20,988 bases of DNA from Rhizobacter sp. (GTDB lineage: Bacteria > Pseudomonadota > Gammaproteobacteria > Burkholderiales > Burkholderiaceae_C). Of the stretch, positions 7,261 through 14,259 are shown piece after piece (within the stretch, counting starts at the first letter, position 1; every line of letters begins with the position of its first letter). The stretch covers positions 1 to 20,988 of the forward strand of contig JANXVK010000378.1 of NCBI GenBank assembly GCA_025351675.1, in the 5' to 3' direction. Made by a program: the position numbers and the translations under genes. The notes beneath the pieces were generated by a model, which was not told the origin of the DNA, did not search any database, and was given only the letters and a program-made list of their open reading frames with translations.

Positions 7261-8169
7261 ATGATGAATTTCGAGACCCTGCGCTACGACGTCGAAGACA
7301 ACATCCTGACGCTCACGCTGAATCGCCCCGACAAGCTCAACGCGTTCAACGGCCCGATGATGAACGAGTTGCTGGCCGCCTTCGACGCCGCCGATGCCGA
7401 CGACGAGGTGCGCGCGATCATCGTCACCGGCGCGGGCCGCGCGTTCTGCGCTGGCGCCGATTTGTCGCAAGGCGCCAAGACCTTCGACTACGCGAAGCGC
7501 GATGACAAGCCCGAGAAGGCCGGCACGCCGGTCGATCCGCACGGCAACCCCGAGTGGAGCCATGAATCCGTGCGCGACGGCGGCGGCCGTGTCACCTTGC
7601 GCATCTACGAATGCCTGAAGCCGGTGATCGCCGCGATCAACGGCCCGGCGGTCGGCATCGGCGCGACGATGCTGCTGCCGATGGACATCCGCCTCGCCGC
7701 CGACACCGCGCGCATCGGCTTCGTGTTCGCGCGCCGCGGCATCACGCCCGAGGCGTGTTCGAGCTGGTTCCTACCGCGGCTGGTCGGCATCAGCCGTGCC
7801 TTGGAGTGGACGTACTCGGGCCGCATCTTCCCCGCCAGCGAGGCGCTCGCCGGCGGGCTCGTCAGCGCCGTGCACGCGCCCGACGATTTGTTGCCAGCGG
7901 CGCGTGCGCTGGCGCGCGAGATCGTCGACCACGCGGCGCCGGTCTCGGTGGCCCTCACGCGCCAGATGATGTGGCGCATGCTCGGCACCGATCATCCGAT
8001 GGAAGCGCACAAGATCGACAGCCGCGCGATCTATTCGCGCGGCGCGTCGGCCGACGCGAAGGAGGGCGTGATGGCCTTCCTGGAAAAGCGACCGGCGCAA
8101 TTCACGGGCAAGGTCTCGGCCGATATGCCGGCGTTCTTCCCGTGGTGGGCGCCGCGGCCGTACGAATGA
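7261..8169 (+). CDS. Enoyl-CoA hydratase/isomerase (crotonase) family protein
   Basis: A 302-residue crotonase-fold enzyme expected to act on an acyl-CoA in beta-oxidation or a related pathway. Visible motifs: the N-terminal strand pair VEDNILTLTLNRPDKLNAFN, oxyanion-hole sequence FCAGADLSQG (about 62-71), and the second oxyanion region INGPAVGIGATMLLPMDIRL (about 127-144). The second catalytic acid is present (Glu164 in GITPEACSSW). At the usual first Glu position, after GIGAT, there is no glutamate, which argues for isomerase or unknown chemistry rather than simple hydration. An insert at about 75-108 (Lys/Asp/Pro-rich) follows the first oxyanion strand. GGAGG at 7252-7256 supports ATG 7261 or 7264; the in-frame ATG at 7213 has no such site. 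It converges with the TIR gene, 21 bases away. Confidence 0.9.
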   Translation: MMNFETLRYDVEDNILTLTLNRPDKLNAFNGPMMNELLAAFDAADADDEVRAIIVTGAGRAFCAGADLSQGAKTFDYAKRDDKPEKAGTPVDPHGNPEWSHESVRDGGGRVTLRIYECLKPVIAAINGPAVGIGATMLLPMDIRLAADTARIGFVFARRGITPEACSSWFLPRLVGISRALEWTYSGRIFPASEALAGGLVSAVHAPDDLLPAARALAREIVDHAAPVSVALTRQMMWRMLGTDHPMEAHKIDSRAIYSRGASADAKEGVMAFLEKRPAQFTGKVSADMPAFFPWWAPRPYE

Positions 8170-8190
8170 CGGGCGAGCGCTGAACGGCCG

Positions 8191-9441
8191 TCAGCTGCCC
8201 TTCGGGTACATCGGGTTCGGCGCGACGTAGGCCGTGACCTTGCGGCCGAGCAGCCCGGCCGGCGCGATCAGCCCGAGGTCGAAGCTGCTGCGCGTGCCGT
8301 TGAAGTTCCAGACGAAGCTTTTGCCGCCGACGTCGAAGCGGATCACTTCGCCGCCGGTGACGTTGACGTAGCCCGTCTCGGGCTTGATCACGATCCGGCG
8401 CGTGACCATCGAGGCAGTGGCGGCGCTGCCGAACAGGTCGGAGCCCGGGTCACGCGACGCGAGCGCCTCGGCCGATGGCACCGGCGTCGGCGCGATCAAG
8501 GGAGCCGGCGCGGGCGCGGGCGCCGGCTGGGTGGAGGGCACGGGCAGGGGTGCGGGTGACGCCGTTGGCACAGACGCAGACGAAGGCCGCGCTGCTGGCG
8601 TCGCCGTTGTCGCCGTCGGCGCCGCCGCCTTCACCACCGGCTTCGGCGCTGGTGGCGGCTTCGCGATCAAGGCCTTGTCGATCACCCGGGCAGGTGCGGA
8701 TTCCTGCGCGGGCGCCGGTGCCGGTGCCGGCAACGGCGCCACTGCGACCGGCGCAGGCGCGGATGCTGCCGCCGGCGAGGGTGCCGACGCGGCAGGCGCC
8801 ACGGCAATGAACCGCCCCGGTGCGAGCGCCGCATCGCCGGGCGGCGGTGGTGCCGGCGACGGCGCGAGCCGGTCCCAAGCGACGTAGCCGACCCCGCCCA
8901 GCACGAACACCGTCAGCGCTGCGCTCATCCACGGCAGGTGACGGTCGGGCGGCCGCGCGGGCGCGGGCACCGGCGGCGCCGCGTCCACCTGCGGCAGCAA
9001 CGCGTCGATCAGCAGCTGCACGTCGGAGCTCCAGCGCGCATGCGTCAGTTCGACACCGTTGCGGAACGCGAGATCCTTCAGGTCGTCGGGCAGCTGCTCG
9101 GCACGCGGCATTGCCGCGTCATGCACGAGCACCGGAATCACCGGGATGTCGCGCTTCAGCGCGCTCGCGGTTTCGAGCCGCACGAAGTCGGCAGCATCGT
9201 CGAGACGGCGCTTGCCGTTCGCGTCGGCGGCGGTGAGCCAGTTCTTGCCGATCAGCGCGAGCAACACGCCGCACGACGCGACTTGCTGCTCGATGACGCG
9301 GCGAAAGTCGCGGCCCGGCTCGATGCCGGCCACATCCATAAAGACCGCGTGCTTGCCGAAGCGATCACGCAGATCCTCGAACAGGCGGCCCGCGTGGCCT
9401 TCGGTGTCGTCCCGGCGATAACTGATGAAGATCGCGCGCAT
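8191..9441 (-). CDS. TIR domain - TM helix - Pro/Ala linker - CzcE-like domain protein
   Basis: A 416-residue protein. Residues 1-150 form a bacterial TIR domain: FISYRRDDTEGHAGRLFEDL, then VFMDVAGIEPG, then VLLALIGKNWL, and FVRLETASALKRDIPVIPVL, in which Glu90 aligns with the catalytic glutamate of NAD-cleaving TIRs. One hydrophobic helix spans about 171-189, flanked by RPPDRH on the inner side. A low-complexity Pro/Ala/Val linker of about 140 residues follows. The last 70 residues (about 348-416) read VIKPETGYVNVTGGEVIRFD, then GGKSFVWNF, then FDLGLIAPAGLLGRKVTAYV and APNPMY, closely resembling the periplasmic metal-binding protein CzcE. The topology would place TIR in the cytoplasm and the CzcE-like domain in the periplasm. 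The start at 9441 is set by the TIR N-terminus. TIR assignment is firm; the CzcE assignment is from memory of family motifs and is probable. Confidence 0.88.
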   Translation of the reverse strand: MRAIFISYRRDDTEGHAGRLFEDLRDRFGKHAVFMDVAGIEPGRDFRRVIEQQVASCGVLLALIGKNWLTAADANGKRRLDDAADFVRLETASALKRDIPVIPVLVHDAAMPRAEQLPDDLKDLAFRNGVELTHARWSSDVQLLIDALLPQVDAAPPVPAPARPPDRHLPWMSAALTVFVLGGVGYVAWDRLAPSPAPPPPGDAALAPGRFIAVAPAASAPSPAAASAPAPVAVAPLPAPAPAPAQESAPARVIDKALIAKPPPAPKPVVKAAAPTATTATPAARPSSASVPTASPAPLPVPSTQPAPAPAPAPLIAPTPVPSAEALASRDPGSDLFGSAATASMVTRRIVIKPETGYVNVTGGEVIRFDVGGKSFVWNFNGTRSSFDLGLIAPAGLLGRKVTAYVAPNPMYPKGS

Positions 9442-9569
9442 GCCACACGATTGTGCGCAGATGCGCGCCCGGCGCGAACCCCTAACGCCCCGGTGGGCCG
9501 CAACCCGCTGACTGCGGCCGCACCCGGTCGCCGGCAGGCAGAATGAGCGCCCCACCAACGGAGCGAGCC

Positions 9570-9923
9570 ATGTCGTACATGCTGTTGATCCTGGAGCCGC
9601 GCGGCCAGCGCGCCGAGCGCGGGCTGGAGGCGGGCGAGCAGGTCTATGCACAGATGCTGGGCTTTGCCGAGGAGCTGCGGCGCCGCGGCGTGCTGCAGGC
9701 GGTCGAGTCGCTCGCGACCGATGCGAAGGCCGCGCGCGTTCAGGTGCGCGGCGGCCGCCAGAGCCTGGTCGACGGGCCGTTCACCGAAGCGAAAGAGATG
9801 ATCGGCGGCTTCTTCCTGCTCAACTGCAAGACGCGCGAAGAAGCCGTCGCGATCGCCACCGAATGCCCGGCTGCGGCGTGGTGCACGGTCGAGGTCCGCG
9901 AAGTTGGGCCGTGCTGGGCGTAA
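9570..9923 (+). CDS. DGPF-domain (YCII-related) protein
   Basis: A 117-residue cytoplasmic protein of the YCII-related/DGPF family. It begins MSYMLLILEPRGQR and carries the hallmark SLVDGPFTEAKEMIGGFFLL (DGPFTE at 68-73), followed by the usual helix of EEAVAIATECP. DGPF proteins have a dimeric ferredoxin-like fold; their biochemical role is unknown, and they are characteristically encoded beside ECF42 sigma factors, as here. GGAG at 9560-9563, six bases before the ATG, selects 9570 over an in-frame ATG at 9543. The gene is divergent from the TIR gene, with 128 bases between the two starts. The candidate ECF42 promoter lies downstream of this gene, so it is probably expressed from a different promoter. 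Confidence 0.88.
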   Translation: MSYMLLILEPRGQRAERGLEAGEQVYAQMLGFAEELRRRGVLQAVESLATDAKAARVQVRGGRQSLVDGPFTEAKEMIGGFFLLNCKTREEAVAIATECPAAAWCTVEVREVGPCWA

Positions 9924-9955
9924 TGCGGCGCGGGTTGTAACGTTCCGGCGGCGCG

Positions 9956-9982
9956 TGTCGATCCGGCCGCGGCTGGCGCGTC
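9956..9982 (+). promoter_or_regulatory. Candidate ECF42-type promoter (TGTCGA-N17-CGTC)
   Basis: TGTCGA at 9956-9961 and CGTC at 9979-9982 are separated by 17 bases, placing a start of transcription near 9989, about 33 bases before the ATG of the YCII-VOC gene. From memory, the published ECF42 consensus (Streptomyces venezuelae) is TGTCGA at -35 and CGA/TC at -10, which both elements match exactly. The sigma factor is the last gene of the unit this promoter would drive. Confidence 0.5.
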
Positions 9983-10021
9983 GTGTTGGTATCACAGCCC
10001 CGTCACCCGCGGAGAGTCACC

Positions 10022-10873
10022 ATGCGATTCATGATCATCGTCAAGGCCAGCGCCGACAGCGAGGCCGGCATCTTCCCGGAAGACGATACGCTGATGGCCG
10101 AGATGACCGGCTACCACGAAGCGCTGCAGAAGGCCGGCGTGCTGCTCGACGGCAGCGGCCTGAAGCCGAGTTCGCAGGGCTGGCGCATCCACTGCGGCAC
10201 CGACGGCAAGCGCACTGTCGTCGACGGCCCCTTTGCCGAGACCAAGGAGCTGATAGCCGGCTACACCGTGATCCAGGTGCGCTCGATTGAGGAGGCGATG
10301 GAGTGGGCGCGGCGCTTCCCGGCGCCGATGGGCGCGGGCGTCGAGGCGACGATCGAGTTGCGGCCGCTGTACGAAATCGACGACTTTGCGCAGACCGAAT
10401 CGATCTCGCGCCTGCGCGAGATCGATCACGTCAGCAAGTGGCCCGCCAGCCTTCAAGGACACACCGTGCACAAGCAGATCTTCGTCAACCTCGCCGTCAG
10501 CGACCTGCCTCGATCCAAGGTCTTCTTCGAGGCGCTGGGTCTGTCGTTCAACCCGCAGTTCACGAACGAGCAGGGCGCCTGCCTCGTGATCGGCGAAAAC
10601 ATCTGCGCGATGCTGCTGACCCGCGAGTTCTTCAAGACCTTCATCGACAAGGAGATCGCCGATCCGCGCCGGACCACCGAAGTGTTGACCTGCCTGTCAT
10701 GTGACAGCCGCGCCGAGGTCGACGCGGTGGTCGCGAACGCGGTCAAGGCCGGCGGCACCGCGCATCGCCAGCCGCAAGACCACGGCTTCATGTACGCGCA
10801 CGGCTTCGAAGACCTCGACGGCCACATCTGGGAGCTCGCGTACATGGACATGTCGGCCATGCCACCGCAGTGA
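10022..10873 (+). CDS. YCII/DGPF - VOC (glyoxalase-like) fusion protein
   Basis: A 283-residue protein with two domains normally encoded separately. Residues 1-118 form a DGPF/YCII domain (MRFMIIVKASADSEAG, with TVVDGPFAETKELIAGYTVI at 65-84). A linker of about 30 residues follows. Residues 149-283 form a vicinal-oxygen-chelate domain of the PhnB/glyoxalase type (HKQIFVNLAVSDLPRSKVFF, then ending EDLDGHIWELAYMDMS, with the HxWE metal-ligand motif). The VOC part starts with a Val codon (GTG) preceded by a usable ribosome-binding site, so it may also be made on its own. GGAGA at 10011-10015 supports the ATG at 10022. The stop overlaps the sigma gene start by 4 bases (GTGA). No enzymatic activity is known for such partners of ECF42; a sensing or resistance role is inference. 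Confidence 0.9.
   Translation: MRFMIIVKASADSEAGIFPEDDTLMAEMTGYHEALQKAGVLLDGSGLKPSSQGWRIHCGTDGKRTVVDGPFAETKELIAGYTVIQVRSIEEAMEWARRFPAPMGAGVEATIELRPLYEIDDFAQTESISRLREIDHVSKWPASLQGHTVHKQIFVNLAVSDLPRSKVFFEALGLSFNPQFTNEQGACLVIGENICAMLLTREFFKTFIDKEIADPRRTTEVLTCLSCDSRAEVDAVVANAVKAGGTAHRQPQDHGFMYAHGFEDLDGHIWELAYMDMSAMPPQ
10455..10468 (+). promoter_or_regulatory. Internal ribosome-binding site and GTG inside the fusion gene
   Basis: AAGGA (10455-10459) precedes an in-frame GTG (10466-10468) by six bases, exactly where the VOC domain begins with HKQIFVNL. In related loci, as I recall them, a stand-alone VOC protein begins with this same sequence. It may be a relic of the former gene boundary or a working internal start. 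Confidence 0.4.
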
Positions 10874-12192
10874 CGACACCCGACGCCACGCACCGTGCGA
10901 TCCGACGTTCGGTGGAGGCCGTCTGGCGGATCGAATCGGCCAAGGTCATCGCCCACGTCGCACGGCTGGTGCGTGACGTGGGCGTGGCCGAGGAGTTGGC
11001 ACAGGACGCGCTCGTCGCTGCGCTCGAACACTGGCCCGTCGACGGCCTGCCCGACAACCCCGGCGCCTGGCTGATGACGACCGCGAAGCACCGGGCGCTC
11101 GACCGCCTGCGCGCCGACGCGCTGCACGCGCGCAAGCACGAAGAACTCGGCGCCGACCTCGACGCGATGCAGGCCCACATCACGCCCGATTTCGTCGACG
11201 CGCTCGACGCCGCGCGGCAGGACGACATCGGCGACGACCTGCTGAGGCTCGTCTTCACCGCCTGCCACCCGGTGCTCTCGACCGACGCGCGCGTCGCGCT
11301 CACCTTGCGCCTGCTCGGCGGCCTGACCGCCGACGAGATCGCGCGTGCGTACCTGGTGCCCGAGCCGACGATCGCGCAGCGCATCGTGCGCGCCAAGCGC
11401 ACGTTGACCGAGGCCAAGGTGCCGTTCGAGGTGCCGCGCGCGGCGGCGCTGCCGGAGCGCCTCGCCTCGGTGCTCGAAGTGCTCTACCTCGTCTTCAACG
11501 AAGGCTATTCGGCCACCGCCGGCGACGACTGGATGCGGCCTGCGCTGTGCGCCGAGGCGCAGCGACTGGGCCGCATCGTCGCCGAACTCGTGCCCGCGCA
11601 TTTGCCGATTGCGGCCGAGGTGCACGGGCTCGTGGCGCTGATGGAGATCCAGGCCTCGCGCACGCCTGCGCGCACCGACGCGCAGGGCCGGCCGGTGCTG
11701 CTGCTCGACCAGGACCGCGGGCGCTGGGACCCGCTGCTGATCCGCCGCGGCCTGGCCGCGCTCGCGCGCGCCGAGGCGCTCGGTGGCGCGCGCGGGCCGT
11801 ATGCGCTGCAGGGCGCGCTCGCCGCCTGCCATGCGCGCGCGCGCACCGCCGACGCGACCGACTGGGCGCAGATCGTTGCGCTGTACGACGCGCTCGTGCA
11901 GGTCGCACCATCGCCGGTCGTCGAACTCAATCGCGCGGTCGCGGTCGGCATGGCGTTCGGACCGGCGGCCGGGCTGGAGATGGTCGATGCGCTGGTCGCC
12001 GAGCCGCGGCTGGCGAACTACCACTGGCTGCCGAGCGTGCGCGCCGACCTGCTGACCAAGCTCGGTCGCGACGCCGAAGCGCGCGCCGAGTTCGAGCGCG
12101 CGGCGGCGATGACGCGCAATGCGCGCGAGCGAGAGTTGCTGCTCGGGCGGGCTGCGGCGCTGACCGGCGCGGCGGGCTCAGCGCGGCATTGA
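10870..12192 (+). CDS. ECF42-type sigma factor with C-terminal helical-repeat domain
   Basis: A 440-residue sigma factor. Region 2 covers about 10-85 (VWRIESAKVIAHVARLVRDV, LAQDALVAALEHWP, then GAWLMTTAKHRALDRLR). The marker FTACHPVLS lies at about 129-137. Region 4 covers about 137-182 (ARVALTLRLLGGLTADEIAR, then TIAQRIVRAKRTL). The long C-terminal part (about 195-440) contains VLYLVFNEGYSAT and TPR-like helices (for example ELNRAVAVGMAFGPAAGLEM). This architecture, with DGPF neighbours, defines group ECF42 (DUF6596 type). The C-terminal extension is thought to replace a separate anti-sigma factor in control. The GTG start at 10870 overlaps the preceding stop (GTGA), so translation is coupled. 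Its 3' end overlaps the LysR remnant by 15 bases. The likely target is its own operon, through the promoter at 9956-9982. Confidence 0.93.
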   Translation: MTTPDATHRAIRRSVEAVWRIESAKVIAHVARLVRDVGVAEELAQDALVAALEHWPVDGLPDNPGAWLMTTAKHRALDRLRADALHARKHEELGADLDAMQAHITPDFVDALDAARQDDIGDDLLRLVFTACHPVLSTDARVALTLRLLGGLTADEIARAYLVPEPTIAQRIVRAKRTLTEAKVPFEVPRAAALPERLASVLEVLYLVFNEGYSATAGDDWMRPALCAEAQRLGRIVAELVPAHLPIAAEVHGLVALMEIQASRTPARTDAQGRPVLLLDQDRGRWDPLLIRRGLAALARAEALGGARGPYALQGALAACHARARTADATDWAQIVALYDALVQVAPSPVVELNRAVAVGMAFGPAAGLEMVDALVAEPRLANYHWLPSVRADLLTKLGRDAEARAEFERAAAMTRNARERELLLGRAAALTGAAGSARH

Positions 12193-12384
12193 GCGCAGGC
12201 CTTCGGGGCATGCGAACCACAGCGCGCAGGCCATGTCCTTGGTCAGCGCGACCGGCGAGAGCCGCAGCAGCCGCCCAGCGCGCAGCGCATCGGCCACCAG
12301 CAACTCGCGCGCGAGTGCGAGGCCGAGGTCTTGCTCGACCGCCTGCAGCTTCAGCCCGGCATCGTTGTAGCTCGCGACAGGATT
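12178..12384 (-). pseudogene. LysR-type regulator, C-terminal remnant
   Basis: About 68 codons on the minus strand encode VASYNDAGLKLQAVEQDLGL, then ALARELLVADALRAGRLLRL, then SPVAL and ALWFACPEGLR up to a stop at 12178. This is the end of a LysR substrate-binding domain (the -GLGIALARELLV- strand-helix-strand). The DNA-binding domain and most of the effector domain are missing: upstream of about 12385 the frame becomes unrelated Arg/Ser-rich sequence with no LysR resemblance. No start codon or ribosome-binding site fits the piece. It ends inside the 3' end of the ECF42 gene. It is a deletion remnant and should not be functional. Confidence 0.7.
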
Positions 12385-12388
12385 GACG

Positions 12389-12541
12389 CGGTGCTTCGCC
12401 GAGCTTGACCCGCACACGCTCGCCGACATCGGCGCGCCCGACCACGTGCTCGACCGCGCGATGGCGCGTCGTGAAGTGCAGCGCCAAGAGCGCGAGGGCT
12501 TGCGCATCGGGCTCGCATCGGGCGCGTGGCGGCACTGGTGA
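12389..12541 (+). pseudogene. DUF1127-like protein, C-terminal remnant
   Basis: Directly beside the LysR remnant, in the opposite direction, a plus-strand frame reads FAELDPHTLADIGAPDHVLD, then RAMARREVQRQE and ends at a TGA (12539-12541). The core L-x-x-L/D-x-x-x-L-x-D-I-G is the DUF1127 signature found in many small proteobacterial proteins (often about 50-100 residues). The Arg-rich N-terminal helix and the start codon are absent, as the frame enters the LysR remnant on the left. It is probably the other half of the same deletion scar. The match is short, so the call is tentative. Confidence 0.45.
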
Positions 12542-12569
12542 GCTGCCAGCCACCCGATGCCGCCGCGAA

Positions 12570-12731
12570 TCAGGCCTCCGGATCGACGAGGCGATCGTGC
12601 TCGGGATCGGCGGGGATCGCCGGTGGCACCGGCCCCTGGTCGGGCTCGACCGGCAGCATGCCGGGCTCGGGATCGTCCTCGGCCTGTTCGGCCTGCGTGC
12701 GGTGCGGCTTGTGCGGGGTGCGATTGGCCAT
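12570..12731 (-). CDS. Small proline-rich acidic protein (53 residues), function unknown
   Basis: A short gene with a clean start: GGAG (12741-12744 on the complement), nine bases, then ATG. The product starts MANRTPHKPHRTQAEQAEDD and continues PEPGMLPVEPDQGPVPPAIP to end EHDRLVDPEA. It is hydrophilic and rich in Pro, Glu and Asp, with no signal peptide or membrane segment, and is likely unstructured. I recall similar short proteins (MANxTPHKPHxTQAEQ..., EPDQGPVP..., DPEHDR..., DPE) annotated as hypothetical in Burkholderiales, which together with the ribosome-binding site argues for a real gene. No function is known. It lies in an otherwise decayed stretch between the DUF1127 remnant and the peptidase. 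Confidence 0.65.
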   Translation of the reverse strand: MANRTPHKPHRTQAEQAEDDPEPGMLPVEPDQGPVPPAIPADPEHDRLVDPEA

Positions 12732-12946
12732 GGTGGGTTGCTCCGGTGTCGGTGTTCAAACATAGTCCACGATCGCACGCAGCGCTGAACCCGGACACCA
12801 GCGCGATCACGTGTCGGCCGGCGCCCACAGGCGGCTCGGTCGAGCGGCAGTGCGGCCACCGGTGCGATGGCGCTCAACGACGCGTGGCTCGCCACAGGCC
12901 ACGGCGAGGGAGATATCCTCGTCGGTCAATGACCTTCAGGGACCCC

Positions 12947-13897
12947 ATGACCCTCGCCCGGTTCTATCCTTCCATCGAACCCTTCGAGCACGGCATGCTC
13001 GATGTCGGCGACGGCCACCAGATCTACTGGGAACGCTGCGGCAACCCCAAGGCCAAGCCCGCCGTCTTCCTGCACGGTGGTCCCGGCAGCGGTTGCAGCC
13101 CCGATCAGCGCCGCCTGTTCGACCCCGCCAAGTACTGCGTCACGTTGTTCGACCAGCGCGGCTGCGGCCGCTCGACGCCGCATGCCTCGCTCGAGGCCAA
13201 CACGACTTGGCACCTCGTCGCAGACATCGAGCGCCTGCGCGTGCTCGCCGGCGTCGACCGCTGGCTCGTGCTCGGCGGCTCCTGGGGCAGCACGCTCGCG
13301 CTCGCGTATGCGCAGACGCACGCCGAGCGCGTCAGCGAGCTGATCCTGCGCGGCATCTTCACGCTGCGGCGCGAGGAGCTGCGCTGGTTCTATCAGGAGG
13401 GCGCCTCCTGGTTGTTTCCCGACGAGTGGGAACACTTCGTCGCGCCGATTGCGCCGGCCGAGCGCCACGACCTGATGGTCGCCTACCACCGCCTGCTGAC
13501 CGGAACCGACGAAGCCGCCAGGCTGCGCGCCGCCGTCGCCTGGAGCCAGTGGGAGGGCCGCACGATCACACTGCTGCCCGATCCGACCTTCGACCGCGCG
13601 CACAGCAACGCGCGCTTCGCGCTGGCGTTCGCGCGCATCGAGAACCACTACTTCGTCAACCACGGCTTCATGGACGAAGGGCAGCTGCTGCGCGATGCAC
13701 CCAAGCTCGCCGACATCCCCAGCGTGATCGTGCAGGGCCGCTACGACGCCTGCACGCCCGTGAAGACGGCCTGGGACCTGCATCGCGCCTGGCCGCAGGC
13801 CGAGTTCCACCTGATCGCCGATGCGGGGCATGCGTTCAAGGAGCCGGGCATCCTCGACCGCTTGATTCGCGCGACCGACGGGTTCGCGAACCGTTGA
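12947..13897 (+). CDS. pip: Proline iminopeptidase (prolyl aminopeptidase)
   Basis: A 316-residue alpha/beta-hydrolase of peptidase family S33 that removes N-terminal proline from peptides in the cytoplasm. Motifs: oxyanion region VFLHGGPGSGCSPDQRRLFD (about 40-59), DQRGCGRSTPH (about 69-79), nucleophile elbow GGSWGSTLALAYAQ with Ser112, catalytic Asp267 in QGRYDACTP and His295 in DAGHAF. The substrate-specific cap has WSQWEGRT and FARIENHYFVNHGF, typical of the enzyme, and the length matches (about 310-320). ATG 12947 is preferred because AGGGA lies just before it (12938-12942); an in-frame ATG at 12929 would add six residues (MTFRDP) but has no ribosome-binding site at a good distance. Nearby genes give no pathway context. 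Confidence 0.95.
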   Translation: MTLARFYPSIEPFEHGMLDVGDGHQIYWERCGNPKAKPAVFLHGGPGSGCSPDQRRLFDPAKYCVTLFDQRGCGRSTPHASLEANTTWHLVADIERLRVLAGVDRWLVLGGSWGSTLALAYAQTHAERVSELILRGIFTLRREELRWFYQEGASWLFPDEWEHFVAPIAPAERHDLMVAYHRLLTGTDEAARLRAAVAWSQWEGRTITLLPDPTFDRAHSNARFALAFARIENHYFVNHGFMDEGQLLRDAPKLADIPSVIVQGRYDACTPVKTAWDLHRAWPQAEFHLIADAGHAFKEPGILDRLIRATDGFANR

Positions 13898-14001
13898 CAT
13901 CGGGCGGCGCGAGTCGTTCTTGCCTGATGCGGTCGCAGCGGGCTGGGCGCGGGGCAGCGCGGCCGCCCGCAGATGGCCGGCGCGCACCCCGCTGAAAACG
14001 A

Positions 14002-14205
14002 TCAGCGCGGGCCGTGGCCCCTGTGCATGTGATACCTGTGGTGACGACGGTGCTTGTGGCCGTGGTGCTTGTGATGCTTCTGCACCTGATGATGGCGCGC
14101 ACCGTGTTCCTGCGAGCCTGCCGGCGGCGTGGAACCCTGCGCGAACGACGCGGCAGCAAACACCGAGAGCAGGGCGGCGGCGAAGAGCGATTTGGTGGTG
14201 GTCAT
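14002..14205 (-). CDS. Secreted histidine-rich small protein
   Basis: A 67-residue product with a clear signal peptide (MTTTKSLFAAALLSVFAAAS then FAQG, cleavage probably after Ala22). The mature part of about 45 residues has 14 histidines in clusters (HHQVQKHHKHHGHKHRRHHR) mixed with Arg and Lys. It is probably periplasmic, and such composition suits binding of Ni, Zn or Cu, but no family with known function is recognised. The ribosome-binding site is weak. It is followed within 105 bases by the convergent end of the peptidase gene. It could alternatively be a disordered cationic peptide without metal function. Confidence 0.7.
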   Translation of the reverse strand: MTTTKSLFAAALLSVFAAASFAQGSTPPAGSQEHGARHHQVQKHHKHHGHKHRRHHRYHMHRGHGPR

Positions 14206-14259
14206 GTGAAGCGTCCGGTTTCAATCGGATTCGATGTGGCTCCGACCACCTTGAGCGGA

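Noticed and set aside
8480..8870. Apparent tandem repeat within the TIR gene
   Set aside because: It is low-complexity Pro/Ala codon repetition in the linker with no fixed unit length, not a DNA repeat element or CRISPR.
10453..12024. Long minus-strand open frame of over 500 codons opposite the ECF42 gene
   Set aside because: No domain is recognisable, and the plus strand carries complete YCII-VOC and sigma proteins.
12405..12788. Plus-strand open frame across the decay zone
   Set aside because: It runs in a different frame from the DUF1127-like piece and antisense to the 53-codon gene; its translation has no family resemblance.
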